NCBI GenBank assembly: GCA_019096065.1
Contig: JAGUCH010000002.1
Coordinates: 3,980,501-4,044,500 of the forward strand
Reading direction: 5' to 3'
Source of the DNA: Paracyclopina nana
Lineage: Eukaryota; Arthropoda; Copepoda; Cyclopoida; Cyclopettidae
DNA length: 64,000 nt
A model generated the notes under the pieces. It made no database searches. It worked only from the letters and a program-made list of their open reading frames with translations, and was not told the DNA's origin. Shown here in pieces: positions 11,665 through 21,323 of the stretch. The position numbers were made by a program, and so were the translations under genes. Every line of letters starts with the position of its first letter. Position 1 is the first letter of the stretch.

Positions 11665-12684
11665 TTAGACAATTCTGGTGCGAATGGGCTGATTGGTGTA
11701 TCCACTTTGCTGAAATTGATGTCCGTGCACGGGCACAGGGGGCAAAGGCGCGGGATCATTGGGTGGGCGGCCCTCGGGCAGCCCAACTGAATTGGCCGAT
11801 TTCAGATTGCGGTTGTTGCTCGGCACTTCATAATAGGGCACAGACCTCAAATTAGACTGGCTGGTAGCTGAATCAGAGCTGGATTGCTGTTGGTGGTACA
11901 CTTGCTTAACCGGTTGTTGAATCTCCACTTGCAAAGTTGACCTCTTATTTCGGATGGGCCAATAGGGCTGCTTGATCCTTTTAGCCTCGCCTGTCGAATG
12001 CGGACTTTGTGAAATAATACATGTTTGATTAAATCAACCCTAAGCATCATTTTAAAGGGCCATATAATACCTGGAATTGCCATGAGTCATCATGGCCGCG
12101 AATTTTCTGTTTCCGTTTCCGGTCGCTGCATTGGCGGTGTTTTCCTGCAGAAATGATTCTGATGAAGTGGAAGTTGTCGATTCTGGCCGGTTCCAAACAT
12201 CGGGAGAGCTCTGATTGGCGCCCTTTTCCTGAACGGGCTGTTCCGGCGCGTATTGTTGACTTTGTTGTTGATAGGGGATGACGTCATGCTGCTCACCCGT
12301 ATGCCGGCCGCCGAACAGCGCAGGGCAGTAGAGACAGCAGAGCAGCAGGAGAAAGACAACCACGACAATCACCAACACGATGAAAGCAATCAGAGCCACT
12401 TGGCCCAGCTTCATGGTTAGCTCAATGTCATTGTTGTAGTTGAAGTACGGCACACTTGGACTGCCTCCGTATCCAGGATTGTACACGGGAGGAGCCTGAG
12501 GAACTCCATAAGAATCATATGTTCCAGTATGCTAACCAATCGTTTTATTCTCATTTATTATGTTGTCGTCGAAAAAAATTGGATTTACCTCAGGTTTTCC
12601 ACCGAAGAAAATTCTTGAAATTTGGTCGTTGACTTGGCTGAAATCCAACCTTGGTTCAGCTTCAAGCTGCTCCCTGTTTGCCAT
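11665..12684 (-). CDS. Single-pass membrane protein with Pro/Tyr/Gln-rich tail, unknown function
   Basis: Phase-consistent model, 298 aa, in three exons: 12684-12589, 12531-12071, 12004-11665. The short N-terminal part (about 75 residues, with a 'PPVYNPGYG' stretch) is followed by one strong transmembrane helix near 77-98 (LGQVALIAFIVLVIVVVVFL) and a Cys cluster (LLLCCLYC) typical of juxtamembrane palmitoylation. The rest is a polar tail rich in Gln, Ser and Pro without globular domains, ending in 'GYTNQPIRTRIV'. There is no signal peptide, so the topology is not settled. The start ATG follows a likely 5'-UTR acceptor (TTTGCAG). I do not recognise the family. The second intron's acceptor (CACAAAG) is weak but is the only one found that keeps phase. 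Confidence 0.65.
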
Positions 12685-14179
12685 TTCTACTGCAAATGGT
12701 CACATGTCACCACAGGCCAAGTTATCAGCATTAAAAACAGAGGATATGACGAAGAACTTTTCACATAGCACTACACTAACACCCTTGCATAACACACCTA
12801 CTACTAGCACAAATGTGAGGAGGGCAGCATTCAAAGGCACAAAATTAGCAAATTGGGTTATTTCACAGGAAGCAATCAGCGCTTTAATAAATAAAGGACA
12901 ATCTCCGTGGGAGGTTGGGTGATTTATTAATCTCAAGTTTCTACTTGAACAAGAGGAAGTATTAAAAGAATCCGGTATGGCAAAAAAAAGTCTCACGCTT
13001 GCAGCTTGAAAGAGTTTTCTTCTTCTTTGAATTTTCTCAGGGAATAATAATCGTGAAATTTGCCTGGTGCAAAAAACTAGTGCTCCAACCGAAGAAGACG
13101 AAGAAGTTTGCAATACTCTACCTGTAAATTGTGATCATTTATCACAATATTTTTGATCTATGAAGAAAAAGGCTCTATTTTCCCCCTAGCTCTTATCAAA
13201 TAATTGTCAATAGGGAGTTTTTCCTGTAGGGCTTTCAGCGCAGAGAAATCTGAATAATGAGGAAGAAGTTTGCATTGTTTGAGGCAACTTATCAATCATC
13301 AAGGACATTAAGGGTGTGCCACGACCTGATTACGTTAAACTGTAAATATTGCAATTACCAAGCAAGGTTTCCCAAAACTTGATGCAATTTCTTCTTTTCT
13401 TAGCTGCTTTTATTGCCCCTTTTTCTATATTCATGCTGGTCTGCTCCAAGGTTGCGGTAAAAATGGTAGCGTTGTTCAATTAGATCCTTCATCATTTTAG
13501 GAATTTCTTTTCTTCCAGCTCCCCGCCATAAATTTCGATTAGGCCATGGTATATTTTACCTAAAGGGCCTTTTAGCCTTCCTAATTATTGGGTTTGCGTG
13601 CTGATGGACCCGAAACAAAGCAGCTCGTTTTTGCAGCAGCTAGTGCGGCGGTCAAATCTGCTTCAGCTTCTCTAGTGCACTTTTCCCCGTCCTCATGAGT
13701 AACTACGCATTATGATACATTTTTCGAGATTCAGGGACAAAAATGAGCGTTGGTTTCTCTCGCGAGTTTTAATGGCATTTTCCTCGTAGCAGCGCTCGCG
13801 ATTGTCAAATTATAAAGCTTGCGCAGAGTGCTTCACTAAGACCTACTTTTTTGCAGTGCGAATTCAAAATAATTGCATTGGTTATGAACGATCGATTTTG
13901 GTATCCAATTGTATTTTACCAGATAATAAAAACCTGACTGCTAATTTAATATTGATCCTGTAATACTTAAAATCAACCATGGGTAACCTAGGGGACATTT
14001 TTTTCATGGATGTAAGCTACAATTTGATATGCTTCTAGCTAAGCTTTGAAATGGGCTCAATGGAACAGGAGCCCGAGAAATTTCCTTTTTTGCTCTCCTT
14101 ATGCATGATCCTGCGGCTGCGAGCTTGGTCGTCCGCGTCTTGCGAGGAATTTGAGCCACTCTCACTTTGTGGCCATACC
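12685..14179. other. Divergent intergenic region, no gene recognised
   Basis: This lies between the minus-strand membrane-protein gene and the plus-strand secreted-protein gene. Only chance reading frames are present, including a 137-codon minus-strand frame at 12700-13113 that is low in complexity and lacks motifs. It should contain the 5' UTR exons and promoters of both neighbours. Confidence 0.55.
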
Positions 14180-14186
14180 TATATAG
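14180..14186 (+). promoter_or_regulatory. TATA box of the secreted-protein gene
   Basis: TATATAG lies 72-78 bases upstream of the ATG at 14258, leaving room for a start about 30 bases downstream and a short leader. No other TATA-like element is closer. Confidence 0.5.
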
Positions 14187-14257
14187 TATATGTGTAGTTT
14201 GTCGTAGCAGCATCAGGCATAAGGTCAGGTAGAATTTTTCCCTGACCCGGAATCGTC

Positions 14258-16507
14258 ATGAAATTCCTCCTTATTCTCCTGGTGGCCCACTTGTTAGTGG
14301 CAAAGCCGCTTGCCAAGCAGGAATTGGTGGGCAAAATCATTGACTTGATAAAACGTGAGCAAATCAAGCTGAACTTGATCGAAGACGAGGAATCCACGAC
14401 TCTGATCAATCATGACACGATTCTGGAAGAGGTGGAAGGTTTGTTTGCCAAGAACTCTGAGGCCGAGGTGGAAGAGGCCGTCAATGTGGTGAGTGAAACC
14501 ATGAAAGTTGAGCCCGTTTTCAGCAAGCAAATCCAAGACGACAGCACGACCTCAACGACAACAACACCAGCGCCATCTTTGGAGGATATCATGGTGCAAG
14601 TGTACACGGCTCTGCCCAAAGACGTGCAAGACACCGTGAAAACGGGCTACGAAATGGCAGTTGAGAGGTGAGAACTTCAATCATTTTCGAGCCGCATCAA
14701 TTCTGCATGAGTTGACAAGTTATTTTTGTACTTGGCCAATTTCTTTATTAGCATGACATGTAAACAACAATGACTAGGCACATTGCAAGAGGCACTTTTA
14801 ATAAGGGCTCAAATAACATCTGGTTTATTATGGATGATTTCACTTTGCTCAGAGCTACCTTTTTTAACCATGCTGAGTCAGCTACATCAGATTGGTGGTA
14901 ATGATGACAAAACAGCAAAAAAAGTTTACTAAAATCTATTTTGTTAAATGGTCTTATCAAAACTGACTTTTATGAGCCCTTAACAATTTTTTAATGTCGA
15001 AGAAAAGCGTAAGCATTAGTTCTCATTAATTTGACAAATACTAGCTTTTTGGCTCAAATGCATCAAGTTTGACAGAGGCATGAATTATTGCATGTATTTG
15101 ACGAAATCACGCTAAATTGAAGCAAAAAATATCATTACAGCTACAACAACATCACTGTGTCGTTGAAGAGAGAGTGGTACAACTTCCAAGTGGGCACCAA
15201 TCAATTCCTCACTGACATCTTTGGCGATGAACAAGTGGAAACGAACCAAGTGGAAAAAGTGGATAAAAAGCCGGCAGACACTTCGTAAGAACGTCTTATA
15301 TAGCAATTTACGAGGGCATCCTCATTTTTTCATTCATTTCTTGATCACACCTATATAATTTTGGAATCACAATATCGTCAAAAATATGGCGTCTGATTCT
15401 GTGACCCAAAGGCAAAAAGGAAATTTCTTCTCAGCTACAAAAACGCGATGAGAAGAATTTTGAGCGTATATGAAGCTAATTATAAAATAGAAAACAGGAA
15501 CACGCATCGAGAAGGGAAACAAATTCGAATTTTGCTGAAAAAAAGGAGTGATGCTTCAAGTGCAGAAATTGCCTCGTAAAATTTTACTATGCGAGAAAGT
15601 TTTGCAAGACAACGAACCTCGCGTCGCTAATTGAAAAAACCCACCACCAACTTTTCAATCAACTGAGAAACTCGTCGAAAATACGTGTAATATCTTATTT
15701 CAGCTTGAAGAGACCTGGTGAAAGCACAGTGACCATTTTCGACGTGGTGACCAACTTCTTCGAAAAGCTCGTGACCAGCTTTTTCTCGCCTACGAGCCGA
15801 GGGCCCATAATTCGAATATTCAAGCGCTCCACTTCTGTAAAGGTCAACAACTATCTTAAACGGGACGTAGTTTTGCCAAGTTTTGGCACCGCGGGAGAAA
15901 TTGTCAATGACATGGCAAGTGCGCTCATCAATGCTGCCACAGTGTGGAAGTATCAGTAAGCTTGAGCGAAATTCAACAAATAGCCTTGCGTGCCTCTATT
16001 TTTCCTCAATACAATGCTAAAAACTGGATGCCTTTGCATCAAAGCTTATTGGTATGCGTGAGCATTCTTGCGCAGCTGAGCTGTGCATGCCGTTTTGAAT
16101 GCATTTTCATTAGTTGTGGAAATGCCTTTTACAGCAACTCAAATGCAAAGTTTTTACCTGCATACTGGTTTTTGTTTCCAAACATTGTCTCTAAATTTGG
16201 TAATTCAAGTGAAAGGTTAAGCTCTTTTTGCATTGCATAATTTCTGCAAGTAGTATCATTAACTTTTTGCTTTAATTGCAGGCATGAGGGACAAGACTGC
16301 GCGTACCGTTTGCTGTGCCAATCAAATAAGGACATTTTTGCACGTGGCCATGTCTTGCCCTCTGTGATGACTTACCTATCAAACCTAGTTATGTCAGTTT
16401 TGGTGCAAGAGGCCAAAACCTCAGAAATCCTCTTGGCTGCTCAAAAAGGCAGAAGAGGAGACGTGAATTGCCTTCAAACTTATCCTCTATGTGACATGAA
16501 GTTGTAG
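14258..16507 (+). CDS. Secreted protein with C-terminal cysteine module, unknown function
   Basis: Phase-consistent model, 343 aa, in four exons: 14258-14667, 15141-15284, 15704-15955, 16282-16507. It begins with a clear signal peptide (MKFLLILLVAHLLVAKPLA). A helical acidic region and a short Thr-rich linker (STTSTTTTPAP) follow, then a middle part with two Val/Phe-rich helices. The C-terminus has four cysteines in the pattern 'HEGQDCAYRLLCQSN...VNCLQTYPLC'. A C-terminal Cys module of this shape recalls small secreted insect families such as DM4/DM12, but I would not assign it on this alone. All four coding exons are needed for the frame, and the first is preceded by a TATA box. The role is unknown; it is probably extracellular. 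Confidence 0.72.
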
Positions 16508-17173
16508 CTTGCTACCAGCAAACAAGTTGCTCTAAAATCTGTGATATTCTTCGTTTGTACGTTTGAAATTAGCATATTTATTATTGTACTGTCTAAAAAG
16601 CTGAGCATCGATGCAACTTTTTTATTTCAACAGCACGCAACCTTTCCCATCCAATGGCAAAAAAGGCTTTTTTTGCGAGCAAATTTTCATAGTTTGACAC
16701 TTGGTATCTTTTCTGTCATGATATTTAGCTCCAAACTTTCCTTGCCTTGAAAATCTTGCCATGACAAATTAGCAATACTTTGAGGGTGAGCACAGATCTG
16801 TTCCTTGGCATCTATATATTCTTATGCTGCTTAGTTTTAAATGTACAAAGGTAATTAGTTTTAGCTTTTGGTGACATGTGTGTACATTTAGAAAAATAAA
16901 CTTGTTTACCAACCCTGCTGATAATGTACAGGGTCCTTCATGAAACTGTGGTACATATTTTTTTGTTTGAATCTTGCTGAATCTTCACCCTTCCAGAAAT
17001 TGATAAAATGTTGTGAAGGCTGATAGCGCAAGTTGATGTGATACACCCTGTTCAAACACTGGAATCATTACACATCTGGAGAAACCAGTTTTTGACGAGA
17101 TTCTCTAGCCTGATTAAGAATATCTGGTCACTTTTTGGTTGGTGCTTGAGCTAGATAGTTAATTAATCCAGCA
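16508..17173. other. Intergenic, no gene recognised
   Basis: This is the 3' flank of the secreted-protein gene and the upstream region of the first RidA gene. An AATAAA near 16895 could be the poly(A) signal of the upstream gene. No other structure was seen. Confidence 0.5.
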
Positions 17174-17812
17174 ATGGCAAGTAAAAATACTTTGAGAAGG
17201 ATCATTGTCAACACAAATGCAGCCCCTGCAGCCATTGGGCCTTATAATCAGGTATTATAACTGTGAATTGTGCATCAATCAGCTGATGCTCACTTCATAA
17301 CAGATAACAAGGAAAATAATGCTTCTTAATGCCTTCAATTCATGTTTCAGGCTGTGATGGTGGACAAGACATTGTACATTTCCGGCCAGATTGGTTTCAA
17401 CCCAGAGACCATGGAGATTGTTCAAGGTGGAGTTGAAGCTGAGGCCACCCAAGCTCTTGTCAATATGGGAGCTATTTTGAAGTCTGTGGGCATCACTCAC
17501 AAAAATGTGGTCAAAACCACTGTTTTGCTCCATGACATCAAAGTATACAGGAAAAAATAGATCATAAATTGTAGTTATTTAAAAATTCTCTTTTTAGGAT
17601 TTCAATGCTGTGAATGCTGTGTACAAAAAGTTTTTCACCTCCCACGAACCAGCAAGGGCTGCATACCAAGTAAGATTCGCCCCCTGACTAAAATGATGAT
17701 TCTTGAAAATTGACATTGGAAATTTCAGGCTGCCGCCCTTCCTCGTGGGGCTTTGGTTGAAATTGAGGCTATTGCTGTGGTTGGGGAGATAATTGACGAT
17801 GCAGAAAAGTGA
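17174..17812 (+). CDS. RidA family 2-iminobutanoate/2-iminopropanoate deaminase, copy 1
   Basis: Phase-consistent model, 141 aa, in four exons: 17174-17251, 17351-17542, 17598-17669, 17729-17812; all junctions are phase 0. RidA enzymes form trimers that hydrolyse reactive enamine/imine intermediates released by PLP enzymes, protecting those enzymes. Hallmarks are 'AAPAAIGPYNQA' at the N-terminus, 'TLYISGQIGFNPETMEIV', the helix 'VNMGAILKSVG', and the C-terminal 'HEPARAAYQAAALPRGALVEIEAIAV', which carries the conserved substrate-binding Arg (in PAR) and the catalytic-loop Glu. The length is normal for the family. It lies 99 bases upstream of a second RidA gene on the same strand with intron positions in matching places, so this is a tandem duplication. 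Confidence 0.93.
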
Positions 17813-17911
17813 ATCTTGTAGAGACACCTTGAAATATAGACGTTGAATTCAAAGAAAGTTTCTTAAGAGCATTTTTCTAAGGCGCACCTTTTCTCTTTTT
17901 CAGCCTGAAAA

Positions 17912-18513
17912 ATGAAGCTCAAGAGAACCATCATCAATACCAAACATGCTCCAAAAGCGGGAGGGCCTTACAACCAAGTTGGTTCAGATTCCTTCTTTAC
18001 TACAACTGCCTGAAAGTATTATTTTTAGGCCATCATGATTGATAGAACTTTGTACATTTCTGGCCAATTGGGCGTGAATCCTGAAACAATGAAAATGGTT
18101 CCTGGTGGAGTAGTGGAAGAAACCATTCAAGTACCTTTATTTTTTTCAAAATTAATGAATTTTTTTAAAACAACTTCATTTTCAAGGCTCTAAGAAACAT
18201 GCAGGAGATTCTGAAAAGGGCTCATAGTGACTTTCAAGATGTAATTAAGACCACAATTCTCCTGAAAGACATGAATGACTTTCAAGCTGTCAACGAGATC
18301 TACAGCCAACATTTCTCAACAGACATGCCAGCTAGAGTTGCTTTTCAGGCAAGCTGCATGGGAAAAGTCTCATTTCCTAAAGTGATTTTTAAAACACTCG
18401 ATTTATTTCAGGTTGGAGCCTTGCCTAAAAATGGAAAGGTTCAAATTGATGCCGTTGCCAGGGTGGGAGTCCAGACAGCTGGGGCAGTTTATGAGAGAAC
18501 TCACAAATTGTAG
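17912..18513 (+). CDS. RidA family deaminase, copy 2
   Basis: Phase-consistent model, 143 aa, in four exons: 17912-17977, 18029-18130, 18187-18348, 18412-18513. It shares the family motifs of copy 1: 'HAPKAGGPYNQA', 'TLYISGQLGVNPETMKMV', 'MPARVAFQVGALPKNGKVQIDAVA'. The substrate Arg in 'PAR' is kept. The C-terminus is longer ('GAVYERTHKL'). The last intron (18349-18411) has a GC donor (CAG/GCAAGC) with an AG acceptor, is 63 bases long and has no stop in frame. If it were retained it would insert 21 residues exactly before the conserved GALP loop, so splicing is the better reading. A pyrimidine tract and CAG precede the ATG, pointing to a 5'-UTR intron. Divergence from copy 1 is substantial, so the duplication is not recent. 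Confidence 0.9.
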
Positions 18514-18608
18514 AATAACAACTATAGTCATTGAATAATGTGAAATAAGACTAGTAATTTGTATTTGTGTAATTTTCCTATTGTGATTAAGAATTGGCAG
18601 TATCAGCC

Positions 18609-21112
18609 CTAAATCAAAAAGTTGCAAGCAAAAGCTAGAGCTAGCATGATGCTCACAAATTTTCCGCTAGTGACTCCCTCAGCATTGGAGGTGGTTGATA
18701 ATGGCAATTTCAAAGTTGTTGTGGTTCTTTTCGTGGTTGTAGTTGTTGAAGTGGTTGTTGTGGTCGTAGTGGGCTTTCCCGGGTAGATGATTCCATTTTT
18801 GTAGCCCTCTTCTTCTGCAACGCATTTCTCAAGCCAATCCATTGGTCCCATGCAATTAAGCACATTCTCATGAAATGCCTTAATGTCAAAGTTGGGATCT
18901 TTCTCTTTTTTCTTCCTAAGTTGTCTGATCTTGAGCTCACCAATTTTGACGGCGGCGGCTTTTCCAGGGAAAGTAACTATCCTGCATTAGAAATAAATTC
19001 AGATCTATCTTCTTCTAGCTGCGCATGCGCGCGAAAATCAAAACAAAACAAACCAGCAGTAACCAGTTGAAACCAGTCGAGGAGTAAGCAGCAACAGCAG
19101 AAAAACAAACCAAAAATCATCTTGTGCTTACCTATCAATCTCTGCATTAATTTCAGGGGAGCTCAGAACAGCATTTTCGGCAAGGTAATTTTCAGCTTTT
19201 TCTCTGCTCCAATCCATGCTGTGAATGCCAGTATCTACGACCATTCTTGCAGCATTCAACAGGTTGTGAGTCAAGTAGCCGACCTTCTTCGAAGGTTCAA
19301 AGTACATGCCCAGTTCGTAGCCCAGGAACTCGGCATAAAAAGCCCAGCCTTCGACAAAGCCATAGTAATTCAGAGGATTTGCTGGGTTTCCCATCTCATA
19401 GGAGCTAATGGGATGCTTTAAGAATTTTGGCAATGGAGAACGGTTCAGCCTGTAGTTTTGCTCAAAATGGTGGCCGGGGTTGCCCTCATTGAGAATTATG
19501 GAGTTAACCTCAATTTTCTTAATCCTTTTCAAATTGCTGGTATCAACAAAGAGGCCTTCAGGACCTCTCCCATCCAAAGTAGAGGCTTGGTAATAAGCTT
19601 TGTCCTCATGTGATGACCACCCTGGTGGTTTGGTCAATATATCCAATTTGTAGGTCTCCTGGCTTAAAACAGGTTGTCCAAAGATTGAGGCAAGTCTAGG
19701 TTCAACTGCAACATTCATGCAGTCAAAATAGTATAGCAATTCCCCGCTGCTGCTGAAATCTTGCTTAGATATGAGACTTTGCGCAAAGTCTGGAAACGTT
19801 GAGTTGACTAGAGCCAATTCATTGAGGACTACAGACATCAGTTCGCATTTGATCCTTTGCACCTCTTTCAGGCCCAAGTTGTGAATATCCTTGGCTCGAA
19901 TGCCTCTGACAGTCGTGTAGAATTCCAGCAGCGACTCGTACATAGCAGAGCCGTCCGGAAGGCTCAAAAGGCCATGTGAAGTTCTCGCATTATCGGTGTA
20001 ATTGTCGAAAATGTAATCTCTTAGATCAGCGAAGGCTGGCAGAAGCTGCTCTCCAATCACTTTCTTTGCCTCCTTTTGAAGATTGCTTGAGTCAATGGTA
20101 GAGTTGCCTAGGTCGGCAAAAGGCCTGTAAAATACCGAAGCTTGGACGTTGTAAGGCTTGGTTAAATTGAGTTGATCCCATTGGTAATCTCTGCCTAAGG
20201 AGGTATTGTGGAATGTTATGTTTGCATCAATTCCATCCATCAGCAGAGCCTTAATTTGAGCCAACTGAACTGGTATTCGTTTGAGCACCTCCAGCACATT
20301 TCGATGGTCAGCAATGGTGTCCAACTTTAGCAAATTTTTCGTAGCAAACAATCTTGAATATTGCAATTGCACTCCATTCTCAAAATCCACATTAGGCAAG
20401 TATTCAGGCTGTTAGAAGAGGAAAATATTAGTTAACACTCCAACAAGGTAATTTATCTTTCATTTGCATGTAAGTTCCACGCAATTAACTACTATTCAGC
20501 ATAACTGAAAAGTGAGCATTGCAAACGAGTAAGCACAAATAACGAGTGAACATTGCTAACGAGTAAGCATAAATAACGAGTGAGCATAAATAACGAGTGA
20601 GCATAAATAACGAGTGAGCATAAATAACGAGTGAGCATAAATAACGAGTGGCTGTAAAAACGACTGTATAAACAACTGGCAAGGACTGATAAAGAGATAG
20701 AAAAAGTAACGAGTAAATGCAGCTACATTGCGTGAAGCGAGACAAAATTTTTTTTAAAAATATGCATTACCATGAACACAGATCCAGAAAAGCACTGCTG
20801 AGTCTCCCTAGCCAAAACATTCAGGTGTCTCACTGTCCTCACATCCCAATCCGGACTCGTTGTATTCAGCAATAATTGAGCTCTCTCAAAGAAACCAAAA
20901 CAGCTCTGGTTCTTTTGAGCAAACCCTTCGGGACTGTAATCATTGACTTCGGCAGGACAATTGTCCACTCCAAGAGTGTTGTAGTACAAAGGCCAAGTCT
21001 TGACTTTCCAGTCAAAGTATTCTCTGAATAGCCTTTTGGGGTCATCTCCCAAGCAGGCACTTTTTTGGAAGGCCGCAATGAGGGCAAATAGAATTGCTGT
21101 TTTCATAATCAT
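18609..21112 (-). CDS. DUF885 family protein, secreted and probably GPI-anchored
   Basis: Phase-consistent model, 663 aa, in three exons: 21112-20771, 20408-19132, 18981-18609. DUF885 proteins are predicted metallohydrolases; the substrate here is unknown. Hallmarks are 'NEGNPGHHFEQ' near residue 421, 'GFVEGWAFYAEFLGYELGMY', and 'TFPGKAAAVKIGELKIRQLR' followed by 'FDIKAFHENVL'. The N-terminus is a signal peptide (MIMKTAILFALIAAFQKSAC), and several N-glycosylation sequons and cysteines are present. The C-terminus has a long Thr-rich stalk and ends in a hydrophobic tail (VSIMLALAFACNFLI), the layout of a GPI-anchor signal, which is unusual for the family. In bacterial members the motif is usually HEA-x-PGHH; the first His is Asn here. 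The first intron contains a 17-bp tandem repeat. Confidence 0.86.
20524..20642. repeat. 17-bp tandem repeat, seven units
   Basis: Seven consecutive 17-base units of the form AACGAGTGAGCATAAAT run from 20524 to 20642; the last four are identical and the first three differ at a few positions. A decayed eighth unit follows. It lies inside the first intron of the DUF885 gene. The core AACGAGTGAG recurs once in an intron of the Spätzle-like gene near 23600. Confidence 0.9.
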
Positions 21113-21323
21113 GCTTTATGAGCTACTGGAGCTTCCGCACAAAATGTCATAATTGTATACTTTAAGGATTCAATATTGTTCGATACCCTAGCTTGAATAT
21201 TTTTTTCTCATTTCAAAACTCATGATCTGACATATTAGAGGGGTGAATAATTCCGGCTCACATTACGAAAAACATAATTCAATTGTACAACACAATTAGT
21301 GCGAGATTTTATTGAAAGAACTA

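Noticed and set aside
12700..13113. 137-codon minus-strand frame
   Set aside because: It overlaps the probable 5' UTR of the 298-residue membrane protein gene and shows no domain; chance frame.
14294..14536. Antisense frames over the secreted-protein gene
   Set aside because: Shadows of the real plus-strand exon, which has a signal peptide and in-phase partners.
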